In this document: positions 1-12,429 of the stretch, in pieces
How positions within the stretch are numbered: position 1 is the stretch's first letter
How the letters are laid out: each line of letters begins with the position of its first letter
NCBI GenBank assembly: GCA_021464415.1
Contig: CM038468.1
Location: 1,922,001 to 1,986,000 of the forward strand
Direction: 5' to 3'
Source: Lonicera japonica
Taxonomy: Eukaryota; Streptophyta; Magnoliopsida; Dipsacales; Caprifoliaceae
Length of the DNA stretch: 64,000 nucleotides
The notes under the pieces: generated by a model
Database searches by the model: none
What the model was told of the DNA's origin: nothing
The model's input: the letters and a program-made list of their open reading frames with translations, nothing else
Translations under genes and position numbers: made by a program

Positions 1-496
1 ATCCGTCCACGGGGATTTTAGTGAAATCTTGTGATACTCAAACGTGCAAGGAAAAATGCTTATAGATACATTAAATTGAAGTTATAATAATTATAAATCA
101 ACTAAAAGAACCAAGAATATCTAACCAAAGCCCCATGCATGCACACAATCAAGAGTTGAATGCAAACCCCTTCCAAATTTGTAGTATAAATCAACATGCA
201 ATACATAATAGCTTAAAAAAAGGTTAGAGTACTGGTGTTTCACCTTAAGAGTGCTAGATTTCCAAGATTGAAGTGTTGAAGAAATGTGTTAATGGCTGGA
301 CACTTCCGGAGTTTCAACCCTCCATGCCCCAAGTAAAGGAATGAGTGAAAATGGAGAGGAAAGTGAAATCCTGCTTGAGTCTTTAATTTAAAGTGAATGG
401 TCCTTGAAAACCATACCAAATAATCCACTCTCTAGGAGCTTTCATCTATTTTGGGAAGATAGGACATGGATGTTTAGGGTGTTTGGGGGTTTAATC
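1..496. other. Intergenic, no gene seen
   Basis: AT-rich DNA with only short chance reading frames and no recognisable protein similarity. No repeat structure was seen. Confidence 0.6.
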
Positions 497-768
497 TAGA
501 GCGGGTATAATTACACACACCACTTTACTCGGTAACACTCGATCTCATCTACTCAGTTCTATTGCACCGAGTATGTATACATTACTTTGCTACAACAGGG
601 TCAAACTATTGTTGTGAACTAAAAAATATAATAGCTCAACCTTATTGGACTGAACTAATGTCCACATACTCGGTGCTATAGGACTGATTATGTGAACATT
701 ACCTCGATCCTATATGGCCAAGCCAATGTTGTAGTGTTATAGCGTGTGTAATTAACGCCGCCCTTAAT
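497..768. repeat. Foldback MITE-like element
   Basis: The two ends are imperfect inverted repeats: taattacacacacc near 505 faces gtgtgtaattaacgccg near 742. An inner pair also matches, with attgcaccgagtatg near 563 against catactcggtgctat near 664. The element is rich in actcggt motifs, like the hairpin core at 9.6 kb. A target-site duplication is not clear, so the exact ends are uncertain. Confidence 0.55.
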
Positions 769-3700
769 TTAGGGTAAAATCGGGTCAAAATGAGTTGGGT
801 CGGATCAAACCCGATTTGACTAAAAATTTATGATGCACTATTCATATTTTGGGTATAACTTTTCACTCGGAACTCCGATTTGGATCATCTTTATATCAAC
901 AAAAACAGGACTCGAAGAACTACAACTTTTCTCCCTTTCTCCAAATTTTGAATGGATTAATACTAGAAATTCATCGAAAATAACAGTGTGCCAAAACATT
1001 GGAAATTTTGTTATTAGTATATTGGTTAATTGGCTTACTTTGCACTCACTCAGTTTTGACCCTTAACAAGCTAGAATTTGGTTTTTCAAAACACAAAAGT
1101 TATAGCCAGTAAAGAAATCTATCTAAAAATTCAAATGGGAACTCATGTGGAGATTAGATGAGAAAGTTATAGCTTTCCAAAGTTGGCCAAAAACTCATTT
1201 CGCTAAATACTCAATTCTCACCGTTAAACTACCAAATTCAACTACGGCTTTACAAAATGCATTCCAACTATATAGGCGTATGTAATTATGATGTTGAGAC
1301 ATGCTATAAGTGTTCATGCCATAAAATTTTATCCTAATCCTAAATTCACTACCCGAAGCGAGAATTGTGAAAAATTAGGCTAATACGGTGGGATTAACAA
1401 GCGAACCAAAAATGCTACGTTGCACAGATTAACTCTTAAATTTTTTTATCTTTTTTTATTGAATTTTGTTTTCCAAAAAATAAAGATGATTTTAGGACAT
1501 CTACTAATTATAAAAATGAGTATGAGATGGAGAACATCTCACCACATGCCTCAACTTATTTTACAACTTCTCACACAAATTATTATTTTTTCAATCATTT
1601 TTCATGTTGCTATCAAACAGGGCCATATTTATTTGATTATAAGCTAAATTCGTCGCTCAAAATAGCTTGATCAAAAACCCTTATATACCTACAAAATATA
1701 TTAGTATAGGATTTAATCTACGGGAGTTGCTTAGGAATCAATGAAAATGAAATTGAGAAAATAGTGTATTTAGAATTAAAACCATTGTTTTTTGTTTGAG
1801 AAATGATTGCTTTTCTTAGGAATAATTTAATACTGATAAAAATGAAATGAAAGTGAAAAAGTAGTTTTGGAGAAATAATGTGTAGGGATTTCAAGGATTA
1901 AGAATCCACTGCCAAATTATCAACGAATATACAAAGATATATTATTGCATATACATACCTAAAATAAATTATTTACTAGTTTGATCAAATGGAATCACAT
2001 ATGCTATGTAGAGTGAACCCAAAAATTAATCAAATTGTATTTGACAATTTATTTGTTTATAAGAGATTTTTCCTTTCAAGATCTATATTTTCTTCTTTTA
2101 TAAATAATAATAATAATAACAATATGAAGTTGTTACTTACTCACATTAACACTCAAGAATTGGAAGATAAATTTGAAAAATAAAATGAACTCAAGAAAAT
2201 CCTATAGTATGTAGCTCATTTATTAAGTCACATATAAAAACGAAAGTTGGATTACCTATGATATGTAGAGTAATACAAATATCTTATTTAAGAAAAATCA
2301 TAAATGAGTATATTTATGCAATACTATAAAATTCTAAATCACAAATAAAAATGGGACTTCATCTCTCCGCTTGAAAGGGATATTAGTCTTCCATAAAGAT
2401 AGAAGAACAAAACATATAATAAAATGACTTCTTAAATATCTCCAAATATGTGAGTAAAGTTTAGATACAAGAATTTCTCTCAACACTCTACAAATTTTAT
2501 CTCTTTCACCAAATGAAACTAAAATACAAAAATATGAAAATATGAAAATTAAATATGAATCTAATAAAAAATTCTTCTGTCTATTTTTTTCTCTACCCTA
2601 AGCTCTTCGCCAAAATGGATGCATATATGTGAGAAAAAATGGAAAAGAAGTGTAATGATAAGGGGGTGTAATGTAAGGAAAAATGGTGGAAATTTGGGGT
2701 GGAGTGTTGTCTTGTGAGAGAGTGTAATATATGAGAATGGGCCCCACACTATTTTGAATTTTTTCGTTTGTTGTTGACTTTTTTCTCAGTGATTTCGAAC
2801 TTCGAGATCACGAAATTTAAAAAGCATCAAATTGAAAAATTGTAGTTCTTGAATTTTATCGTTTGTTGTTGTTGGCTTACCTATCGCATCCATCTACCCA
2901 CTCCTGTCTGTGATAAACTTTATCGCAAGTTAGCTACTTCGCTCATCTTATCTCCAATAGCAATTGAATATACTTTCATAAGACCGTGAACTTTTGAAAT
3001 CCTAGTTCTTAGATTTAGAGTACAACAGGATCTCTTATAGTATATAAACAAAATCTAAGTGATATCTCAAAACTCTTAAAAGTTGATTATAATATTTAAA
3101 TATTTTTTGCGTCAAAAATTTCTTTAAAATTATGTGTTTTTGTCTCAAACTAATGTTTATATATATATAAAAATATTGAGTCAATGTCTTTTTTGAAATA
3201 AGCTTTAAATACTTAAAACGAAATTTTTGTGATAGAAAATATGTTCTGAATCTATCTAATACCAAAAAATTGTACCGGTCCAAAATTAAAAAAAAAATTA
3301 AGTTCTTGAGTTACATTTTGTGACAGACCGGTCAAACTATTGGTAAGTTGTAACGGGTGTACCTCTAAAAACATGCTACCTCCTTTTATTCTTTAAATTC
3401 GCGTTGACTACTCCTTTTTAATGGGCTTGTCCCATTAGTAGTATAAATTAAATGGCACCAAAATTATTAAAGAGAGGTGGCACGTGGGTTTAGAAAAAAT
3501 GCACTTTGACTTTTCCTAATTTTTCCTTATTTATTTATTTATTTTAATTTGTTTTCTTTTTACCTTTTTTTCATCATATTAAATCCACTTGTATTTCAAT
3601 TCAACTCAAATTTTAGAAATAACTTTTGAAACATGTTACATTTCAGAAAAAAAAAAAAATTCTTCATTTATTTGTGTCGACCAGACTTTTTGAATTTTGG

Positions 3701-5370
3701 CAAAATTTGATGAACACACTTAAAATTAAATTTAACTCGAAAGACTTTTGATTTTAATTTTAGCGCTTAACCACCAATTATATTTTGAATCAAACCTAAG
3801 CAACTTACCTTTAAGTCCTAAATTATATGCGATGCATCCAATACGACTAGCCTTTGTTGATTGTAACATTTTTAAATCTTCAATTCGACTAAAGCAATTA
3901 CAATAAAAAAAGTATTTTTGTTATTAAAATCAAAGCAATTAAAAATATAAACCTAGTAAGGTCGAATCCAAGGGACTTAGACGGATGGAACGAATGTTGT
4001 TCACAACTCACTAATTTTAATTAAATCCTAATCTAACTAAGTAATCTAGATTGATGGTGAATTAAATAAAAATAAAAATAAAAATATTGAATAATAAATT
4101 ACTGGGGTTTCGGACTTATATATTTAATATCATCATTATAAGTATTCATGCGCGTAAATTCTATTCTTATCTCACAATAATTTTGTTTCTTGATTTTATT
4201 ATTAGCGAAAAATAAAATTAATAAAGTCCAATTAATTAATAAAATTCAATTGTAATTCTTCTGTAACCAAACTTAGTATAAATTCAAAGCACTAACTATA
4301 CCCGTCAAAACATACAATATATCCGCTTTCAACAAATCATAAGGTGAATACAACAAATTATAATGAGAACTCAATATTATTTTTATCAGTTGAAATAGGC
4401 ATCAAATAAAAAGAATTATTTTAACTTGAAAGTATTGAATTAATATAGTCAATTAGCATGAATACGAGTAACAAAATTAATTAAATATATTCATTGAAAC
4501 CCTCTCATCACAAATCTACTCAAGCACGCAAAATATTAAATAATAATAAGTAAAATTAAAATAAAATTTACTTGGCATATAATTAATTGAAGAATTAAAT
4601 TAAAAATCCAAATTTTCAAAATCTTTAATTTAATCGAACTAAGTAAAAGAAAAAAATATCTAAAGAGAAGAAGAGATAGTGTTGCTTTGCCTTCTTACAT
4701 CTCCTTTAGGGCTTTAGCTGGATAGTTGAGTTCTGTTTGCTGGAAGGCTTGGCCCAATGTTATTATCTCTTTCACCGGTCACCTAATTCGCATGAATATG
4801 AACAGAATCCAAAAACACATTTTAGTAGCTTTAAAAAAAGCTTTACATTAATAATCCGGGCTTGCGCCCAATTCATTACACATGTGATATTTTAAATAAG
4901 GCGCTATAATTTTATTCCTTTTTTCATTCCCCTTCCTCAAAAAAAAAATAAAAATACACCTGAATTTATCATAGCCTGTGTATAAAAAATAAAACATGCT
5001 TTACATTTCTAAAGATATAATTGCTTCACTTTGGTACTAACACACCAAAATAATTCATAATGAATTTATATATTTTTTCAGACTCTTATACAATTCTAGT
5101 GACACATTTTTGAAATATTGCTAAATAAGTGTGGTAAGATTTTCACTAAATATATCATATTTACTGGTCCAAAATAGTATTCTAATACTTTAATATGATA
5201 TATAATTAAGTGTACTAAATGACTATTTTAACCTACTAAATTTTTTCATCAATTCATTAAAATCATAAAAATAAAATAAAATAAAATACGTATAATGGGT
5301 CAGATTTAAAATTCTGAAAAACTTGTTTAAAATGCTAATGGGCTAACGGCTCGCATGCGCTAAAATGTGG
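769..5370. other. Long AT-rich intergenic stretch
   Basis: About 4.6 kb without a supportable gene. All reading frames are under 85 codons, low in complexity and without motifs. Stretches such as 3360-3440 look like degenerate MITE ends (ctacctccttttattcttta), but no partner end was found. Microsatellite-like AT tracts are common. Confidence 0.55.
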
Positions 5371-5447
5371 TTCAAAAAATTAATATTCCGCAACACCCAA
5401 GATTTAATCCATGGTCTAGCGTGTAGATACCACAGCACCACCATTTG
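5371..5447 (+). repeat. 77-bp direct repeat, copy 1
   Basis: Begins ttcaaaaaattaatattcc and ends accaccattt. It matches 5951-6027 at about 88 percent by eye, with a spacing of 580 bp. It could be the remains of a short tandem duplication or of two element termini. Confidence 0.7.
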
Positions 5448-5950
5448 AGCCAGAAACTTTGTTGTTAATTTATCTCAATTCTTTCCCTATCTTAATTCCA
5501 GAATGCTGGTGTACTTTCCCATTTTTTCGAAACTTATTTTCTTCACAACTTCTCTATTTTTATTTTGAATTGCTTCATTCAAAAGTCAATATTCTCTAAT
5601 TTTTTTCTAAAATCTGAGAAGCAATAAAAATATAAAAATGATAATAATATATGCTCTCTAAAATATAAATTAATATGATAAATTATATTATTTTCTTGAT
5701 ATATCAATAAGCCGCAGGCTGCTGCAGAGGCATTGAGTGGAGCCATAGGGCTATTGAAATGTGAAAAGCATTGATGGTGAGCTGGGCTTATGCGGCCTTA
5801 CAAATGGTGCAAGGACAACTACATAGAAGTTTATGTAATCTTAATAGTCCACTTGTATGTATATATATATATATATATTTTCTGTCTATTATTTCTGGCA
5901 GAATGGGTTTGCGGAGCTTTATAAGACAGCTGGGCATATGATGGTTGTGC
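5448..5950. other. Spacer with less AT-rich core, unexplained
   Basis: The part from about 5700 to 5960 is less AT-rich than its surroundings. It contains short plus-strand stretches that look protein-like, for example one reading NGFAELYKTAGHMMVV near 5902-5950, but they have frame breaks. I do not recognise a family. It may be a fragment of a captured gene. Confidence 0.3.
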
Positions 5951-6027
5951 TTCGAAAAATTAATATTCCACTGCACCCAAGATTTAATCCTTGGTCTCAC
6001 GTGTAGATACCACAGTACCACCATTTC
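5951..6027 (+). repeat. 77-bp direct repeat, copy 2
   Basis: Second copy of the unit at 5371-5447, in the same orientation and with about nine differences. Confidence 0.7.
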
Positions 6028-6861
6028 AACCTTATTTTGTTATGATGAATAATGACTTATGATTATGTAAGATTAGAAGGAATTATTTTGCAGCTGGATA
6101 TTGTTCAAGGTACACAATAATTAAATACCATTTTTACTTAGGAAAAACAAAATATTTTATAACATAAACACCTCTTCAAAACATGATTTGTAACTAATTA
6201 TAGGTTCCTAAACAATCTATTAACGGAAATATATTCAATTTTTTGGTTTAAGTATTAAATATACTTAGAAATATAACTAAAAATAAAAAAATAAGTTTTA
6301 GTATTTTCTATTAATGTAAATTTATAATGTTAAAAAAATCAAATAAAGTAGTGTTTAATTAAATGTGTTTCGAATGTTAATATTGGTCATAGTGTTTTGT
6401 TTAGTATAAAATTTTAAATTGCGTGTTTAAAACCTAGAGCATATTAGTTCATACAAAAAATGAAAAAACCATTTAAATTATTCATACTTTTAGAAGAAGA
6501 TGTCACAAAATGTTGTAAAAAGAATAAATAAAAATATATATATACACCAATTTCAATCATGAAATTAAATTGTGTCATATTTTTAAAATGCCTGTTTACC
6601 ACTATAATATATTTTTTCTATAAAAAAATGTTTATTAAAAAAAGAGAGACTAATTTATAAACATGATTCAACTCTTTGCAATATTTGCTTCCATCTCTAT
6701 GAGCTATTCGTAACACCAGTAAAGACATTGTTGATTAAAAAGGCATTATAATCCTATCACACACCATTTTTTTTTTATCTTTTATATATTCTTCAATAAT
6801 TTAAATATCATTGCCCCTTATAATATACATTTTTATCTACAAATTTCCACATGTATGATCC
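6028..6861. other. Intergenic, no gene seen
   Basis: AT-rich sequence with no coding or repeat signal that I can support. Confidence 0.5.
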
Positions 6862-6935
6862 CCTAACTTTCTATTAATTTCTGTTTCAATTTATTCTCTA
6901 AGGATACAATTGATTTCAAGATTGGAATATGTATG
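6862..6935 (+). repeat. Left part of a dispersed flank repeat, split by the solo LTR
   Basis: The text ctaactttctatt ... tgatttcaagattggaatatg recurs near 11948 and 17505, where it runs on without a break into a block containing ttttgatgggg. Here that continuation resumes only at 8172 and again at 10398. The solo LTR and the foldback element were therefore inserted into this unit. Confidence 0.7.
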
Positions 6936-7074
6936 TGTAGACACCCCGATCTGTGACCCCCACAAGAACCCTAACGACCTTCGGGAACTACTGTTTTTGG
7001 GTCCGGGACCCACCCGAGCACCCGGAACTACCCCGAAAGGATTTGTGGCCAACAAACCTGTTTTTAAGAGAGAT

Positions 7075-7266
7075 TGTAGCGCGACAATCCCTGATATGTC
7101 GCACGACAATCACCCCTATGTCACGCGACAATCCCCTCTGACACCCGCCCAACCACTTTCTGACACATCAGTCTGTCAGAAACATCACTTCAGTCGTTTG
7201 TCGAGCGACATCAGCCAAATGTCGCGCGACACATGCCCTTTCGGAGGAAATGTAGCGCGACAATCC
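7075..7266. repeat. Array of TGTCGCGCGACA-like palindromes in the LTR U3
   Basis: Six related motifs (tgtagcgcgacaatcc, tgtcgcacgacaatc, gtcacgcgacaatc, tgtcgagcgacatc, tgtcgcgcgacaca, tgtagcgcgacaatcc) lie just upstream of the TATA box. Each is a full or near palindrome around CGCG. The position and repetition fit enhancer-type protein-binding sites. This role is inferred. Confidence 0.6.
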
Positions 7267-7277
7267 TCCCCGAGCAC

Positions 7278-7285
7278 TATAAATA
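7278..7285 (+). promoter_or_regulatory. TATA box of the solo LTR
   Basis: The sequence tataaata sits about 340 bp inside the LTR, directly after the CGCG palindrome array. This is the expected place for the U3 promoter. Confidence 0.55.
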
Positions 7286-8296
7286 GGCCAACACCCCCAT
7301 GGGTTCTAGACGGAAACTTCTCGCCAGGATTTCTACACCAAAACGCCTCTTTCTCTCTGATATTTTATAATCTTTAAAGCCTTCTCCGGAAGCATCTGTG
7401 ATAACATTTATTTTCGCAAGAGTCTCGGATCTAATCTTGGTACCCAGAGTGCCACCTTCTAGAGTCAGACCGCCATAAATATTTCTAAGAGGAAAGCTGA
7501 TATTCGTCGGAGGTCTTCTCTGCTGTATTATGTTTTCTCTCTTATTCTTATTATTATCGCCGAGAAGGTAACTAAAGTCTCTTATAGTAATTAAATAAGA
7601 TATTTGTATATTAGTTGTAGACTGTTTAAAACTCGATTTTTCTAACGGGGCGCTGCCCCGCACCCCGCGACCTGACCGGGCAGGTCGATCTCCGTCCTAG
7701 TAAGCGAAGTGGCGACATGGTTGTGGTAGATTCCTAACGCGCTTGAAAATCAGGTTTTCATTAGTTATTTACAGAAAGTAGTAGAATATCAGTAAAAGGA
7801 TCCAAGTTTTTCAACATAGAATAAACATATAAGACTACTAGAGACCGAAAGGGCGAAATGGGTGCTTAACACCTTCCCAAACCGTAATATAATTCCCGAA
7901 CCCTATAGAATCCTGGTTTCGTAGACAAACGTGTAAAGAAAGGCTTATCTATAGCCTTTCCCCTTACACAACTATTTTGTTCGTTTTCTCGTAAAACTTC
8001 CTGGGGACTCTGAACGAACCCTCTTGCATCTAGAAATAGGATAGAGGGACACCCGATATGAATTATCAACACATAGAAGCAAATGGAACAACGGAATCCT
8101 TTCCGATGTTTCAGACGCCCAACAACGGGAACGAGACCCCGGGGGTCGCATTTGCGGATTCTCACAGTATGATCGATTAAAAAAGGGTGGTGATGTTGGC
8201 ACCCCCAATATCCATTGGTAACACTCCCACAAAAAAAAAAGTAAGTTGTTATTTTCACCCCACTTCATCTTTTTTAGTATAAAAGTTAATTAACCC

Positions 8297-9131
8297 TGAT
8301 GGTGTCAAAATCTAAAAATAGATAATTAACCAATCAATAAGTGAATATCGATAAATAAAAAAAATAAATGTACATAAGACATTTTTTATTAAGGTAGGTT
8401 CTCCCGGTAGCGCTTATGCTAGTCCGGCAGTACGTCCTCCTTTTGTGTGTACTTTGCTTTATATTAGCTCAAAAGCAATAAATTTTGGATGATGATACAA
8501 GCTACCAACTTTTCCCTATATAATTTCACTAATTCGACAGAATAAATAATAAACTGTATAGGAGAGAGAGTGTATAAGGGTTGTTGCTATTTTTTGGAGT
8601 ATGAAATTAGAGAGTATAAGACCCTTCTATTTTTTCTCTAATTGGCTTGTATTTATACTGCCAATGGCTGTATATCTTTTGGATGAGATGGATGGATCTT
8701 GGATGAGAAGGATGGTGTTGGATGAGAAGGATTATGTTTTTTTGGTGTGTTGAATGAATGAATGAGGGGAGGTATTTATAGGTAAAATTTAGAATGGTAA
8801 AAAAGTAAATTTGATGAAGATGAGGGATAAAAAGGTAATTTTATAAAGGTTAGTGGATCCTAGTGGAATTTGAGTGGAGTTGAGTGTAATTTGAGTGGAA
8901 TTTTATAAAGGTTGGTAACTTGTATCATCATCCAAAACTTATTACCTTTGAGCTAATATAAAGCAAAGCATACACAAAAGGATGACGTACTGCCGGACTA
9001 GCCGACTAGCATAAGCGCTACCGGGGGAACCTACCTTAATAAAAAATGTCTTATGTTCATTTATTTTTTTTATTTATCGATATTCACTTATTGATTGGTT
9101 AATTATCTATTTTTAGATTTTGACACCATCA
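8297..9131. mobile_element. Nested foldback MITE with arms of about 215 bp
   Basis: Starts tgatggtgtcaaaatctaaa and ends with its complement. The arms at 8297-8512 and about 8910-9131 are about 95 percent identical by eye, with one short indel (gtcggcta). A 5-bp duplication, aaccc, flanks it (8292-8296 and 9132-9136). It sits inside the larger hAT-like element and is therefore younger. It has no coding capacity. The high arm identity indicates recent movement. Confidence 0.85.
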
Positions 9132-9535
9132 AACCCTAAACTAATTTTTCACCCACTTGTTTTAATTTAAAACAAAAGTTAATGAATCTCCCTCCAAAGT
9201 TAATCAAACATTTATCCCCAAATAAATTTCCCTCCAAAATTCCTCTCTTTTACCAAAATAGGCAACAAAACTTTGATCTCCACCATTGATGCAAAAAGGT
9301 AAGCTTAAGAAGAATGGAAGGAAAAAAGGAAACTTTGGAACAAGATAAGAAAACCTACAAACAAAACCTCCATTAATGCAAAACTCTAAATTTGAGGAGA
9401 ATGGTATAAACAAAACCTCCATTGATGCAAAACTCAAAAGTTAAGAATAATGGTAGAAAAAAGGGAGAAACTTTAAAATAAGGAAAGAAAAACAAGTAAG
9501 AAAAAGTTAATGAAAGGAAACACAAAGAAGGTTTA

Positions 9536-9830
9536 TTCGGTTCTCCATAACCAAGTTGCAGGCTTGTACACTCGGTTGCTCTCAACCGAGTGTGAAATCC
9601 CATAAAATGTAATACTCTCGGGACCTTCATTCGATTGAGAGCAACCGAGTGTGATTAATGTCACTCGGCTGCACACAGCCGAGCATAATATAACAACACT
9701 CGGCTGCTCTCAACCGAATGAAGGTCCCGAGAGCATGACATTTTATGGGATTTTATACTCAGTTGAGAGCAGCCGAGTGTACAAGCCTGCAACTCGGTTA
9801 CAGAGAATCGAGTAAGCCTTATTCGTGTTT
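9536..9830. repeat. Centre of the foldback: cluster of CTCGGTTG hairpins
   Basis: Two arms of about 90 bp (9567-9656 and 9694-9781) are inverted copies of each other. Each arm also contains small hairpins of its own, such as acactcggttg-ctct-caaccgagtgt at 9568-9593, and a central one at 9663-9684. The motif aaggtcccgagagc lies in the right arm, and its complement lies in the left. The same motif occurs twice in the related element at 25.0 kb. Confidence 0.8.
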
Positions 9831-10397
9831 TAAACAGAAAATTTTGTTTTTTGTTTATATATTTGATATGTATGCTATAAAAATCATATAAACAATAAAA
9901 AAAAATAAAAACATGTATGTCTCTCTTTCATTAACTCTTTCTTGCTTGTTTTCGTTCAATTATTACAAAGTTTCTCTTTTTTCTACCATTATTTTCAAAT
10001 TTTGAGTTTTGCATCAATGGATGTTTTGTTTTGTTTTGTTTATACCATTCTTCCCAAACTTAAAGTTTTGCATTAACAGAGGTTTTATTTGTTATTTTGG
10101 TGCTACCAAAATTTGTTGTTAGATAGAGAAGATGGTAGAGATGGTAATTTTGCTTGTTTGAGAAGATGGTAGAGATGGTGGAGAAATTTTGGGGTTAGTT
10201 TGGGGTAATTTGTTTTATGTTATTATGTAGTTAATTACTTAATCATGTTATTAATTAATTATGAGATTAATTCCTAAAAATAAGTGGGAGTGGTGGGAGT
10301 GTTTTGTATAAAGTAGGAGTATTATTAAAAGAAAAATGGAAAAGTGGGAGTATTACCAATAAATATGGGAGGTGCCAACATCACCACCCTTAAAAAA

Positions 10398-10720
10398 ACA
10401 CCATTAATTTTGATGGGGGTTGGAAAATGTGAAAAGTGATTTCATGAGTTGTTCTATTACTTTTTCGATTTCCCATAAAATTAATCCAATTCTTCGAAAT
10501 ACGGTAACTAAGAAACATTTTGCATGATGCTAAACATATATATTTCTACCTCCCAAAAAAGTAACAATTTCTTTCATATGTATATTTATACCACAATAAT
10601 TAATTTCATCTCATTTACAAACAAAACAAAATGCACCATTTAATTTCTAAAGAAATTCTAATTTCCAAAAGAAATTTTCACATGTTCAATCTAATAATGT
10701 AGTTGTGCCACTTGAAAAGA
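10398..10720 (+). repeat. Dispersed flank repeat, copy 1 (right part)
   Basis: Begins aaacaccattaattttgatg and continues through gaaaagtgatttcatgagttg and ttgcatgatgctaaac. The same order of motifs is found at 11994-12310, 12705-12830 (partial), 17545-17760 and 18005-18310. These are copies of one AT-rich unit surrounding the LecRLK. Confidence 0.7.
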
Positions 10721-11947
10721 TTATATGTAGACAAAATCACAAGGTGTAACTTTATAGAAATTTTCCTTACTATGCAAAATCGCATCAATAGCCGGTTGTT
10801 TCAATTAGTCTACTGTAATTAACGTGAAGTGGGGATAACATGAAGAAAGTAGAATTCTTGTATTACTTAAAATATACTTCCAAATTTTTAAGAGTCTTTG
10901 TAAGTTGTAACTGCGATAGTGTCACTAGCAGTTTCAAGAATATTGAGCCTCTTTAACTGAGTACTTTATCCCATTTCCCTCTTGAGAGTCGTGGTGTCCC
11001 TATTTTGCCCTCATTATTATTATTTTGAACAAAAATTTAAAAATATTTGGGGGGTCGGATTCAAACTCATGATCTTATCATTATCGATCAATCATGATTT
11101 CAGTGACCTAGCTATTTCTTGTTCCATTATTTTCCGCGACAAATTTCTAAATAAATCAATAAATTTTACTTGCTTGGATTTTCCTTTATTTACAAATGCA
11201 CGTGCACCAAGAAAGTAAAGTATTTGTACAACAAATTTCTATGCATAACATATATTATATTTTAACCCTTAAAAATGCATTTTCATCTCACCATTGATCT
11301 TTCATGACTTATGCACTCGTCTCAATTCTTAAAAAGTCATTTTTCTTTCTCAACCCTCTAGAGAATCTTTTATCTCTTAATTATGGTTTCTCCATCACCA
11401 AGAAATAAAAAAAAAATCCACTCGTTTTTTGGATATCTATCTTTGCGGCGGATCCATAATTTTAAATTTAAAGGGGGAGGGATAATCGCGAAACTTTTTT
11501 TTCACGTAGAAGTAATTAATATAAAAACAATCTCTAAAATAGTTAATCAAGGAAAACCCGCAATTGTTGCATGATTTTTTATGCGCATTTTTATACCCTA
11601 AAATATCATTGTACGCAAGATTAGTGTTTGTTTTTATATGTTTAAGCGCTATATATTATAAGTTTTATTTATAGGAGAAAACTTGAAGGGGCCCAATAAG
11701 GTGTAACATGAAGCACCCCCCCCCCCCTCGAATTAAAGGTGCAATTTTCTTTTCGAAATATAGTCATTATAAGAAATTGCATTATATTAGATAAGTTTTG
11801 TTGTCAATAACTAATTATATTAAAAATAAATTTGAAACTACAAAGAGTGTGGAATTCAAATTGGACTTTTAGGAAGCACCACAAAATGTTGTTAAAAGAA
11901 TGGAGAAAAGTACAAATTTATAGAGGTTTAACTCTATGTGTATATAT
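10721..11947. other. Intergenic, no gene seen
   Basis: AT-rich, with a 13-base C tract near 11717. No supportable coding region was found. Confidence 0.5.
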
Positions 11948-12350
11948 ATGATTCCCTAACTTTCTATTTATCACAGTTTATTCTGCAAGGGTACATTGAT
12001 TTCAAAATTAAAATATGATTATTAAAAACAAATACCACTTTTGATGGGTGTCGTATAATGCGAAAAATGATTTAGTGAGTTGTATTTTATATTAATTTTT
12101 CGGTTTTTTATGATATCCAATTCTCTGGACCACAGTATATAAGAAATATTTTCGTAATACAAAACATATTTCTATATCGAAAAAAATTAGCAATTTTTTT
12201 TCTTGCATATTTATGTAGAAATTGTTAATTTCACCTCATTTGGTTACAAAACAAATATACAAAAGAAAACACACAATTTAATTTGAAGTTATTTTAATTT
12301 CCAAAAGAAATTTCCACTAGTCTAAATTTGGGCCATTAAGGTAAGTGGAC
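11948..12350 (+). repeat. Dispersed flank repeat, copy 2
   Basis: Uninterrupted copy of the unit that is split by transposons at 6862-10720. It supplies the empty-site reference for those insertions. Confidence 0.7.
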
Positions 12351-12429
12351 AGAAAGCTTGCTCTTTATTGACTGATGCCCAATTTAGATTAAAGACTTTG
12401 TCGTCTAAATTTTGCGGGGAAAGCTAGTG

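Larger units (their letters stand above)
6936..8166 (+). mobile_element. Solo LTR of an LTR retrotransposon
   Basis: A block of 1231 bp, more GC-rich than its surroundings, begins TGTAGACACC and ends CTCACA (TG...CA termini). It is flanked by the perfect 5-bp duplication gtatg at 6931-6935 and 8167-8171. A TATA box (tataaata, 7278-7285) suggests plus orientation, with U3 to its left. No internal domain, primer site or second LTR is present, so this is a solo LTR left by LTR-LTR recombination. The length suggests Ty3/gypsy, but there is no coding sequence to prove the class. Reading frames inside it (for example 6910-7377) are not genes. Confidence 0.85.
8185..10389. mobile_element. Long foldback hAT-like non-autonomous element
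   Basis: The termini GGGTGGTGATGTTGGCACC at 8185 and its complement ending at 10389 are flanked by a perfect 8-bp duplication, ttaaaaaa (8177-8184 and 10390-10397). The two halves are complementary over much of their length. For example, aaaacctccattgatgcaaaac near 9413 pairs with gttttgcatcaatgg near 10007. Once the nested MITE at 8297-9131 is removed, the element is a hairpin of roughly 0.65-kb arms centred near 9675. An 8-bp TSD fits the hAT superfamily. No transposase is encoded. A related copy lies at 25007-26168. Confidence 0.85.

Noticed and set aside
6910..7377. 155-codon plus-strand frame
   Set aside because: It lies across the start and U3 of the solo LTR, begins outside it, and encodes no known domain. 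It is open because the region is GC-rich.
7866..8258. Minus-strand frames of 130 and 98 codons near 8 kb
   Set aside because: They cross the boundary between the solo LTR and the adjacent foldback element and show no motif.
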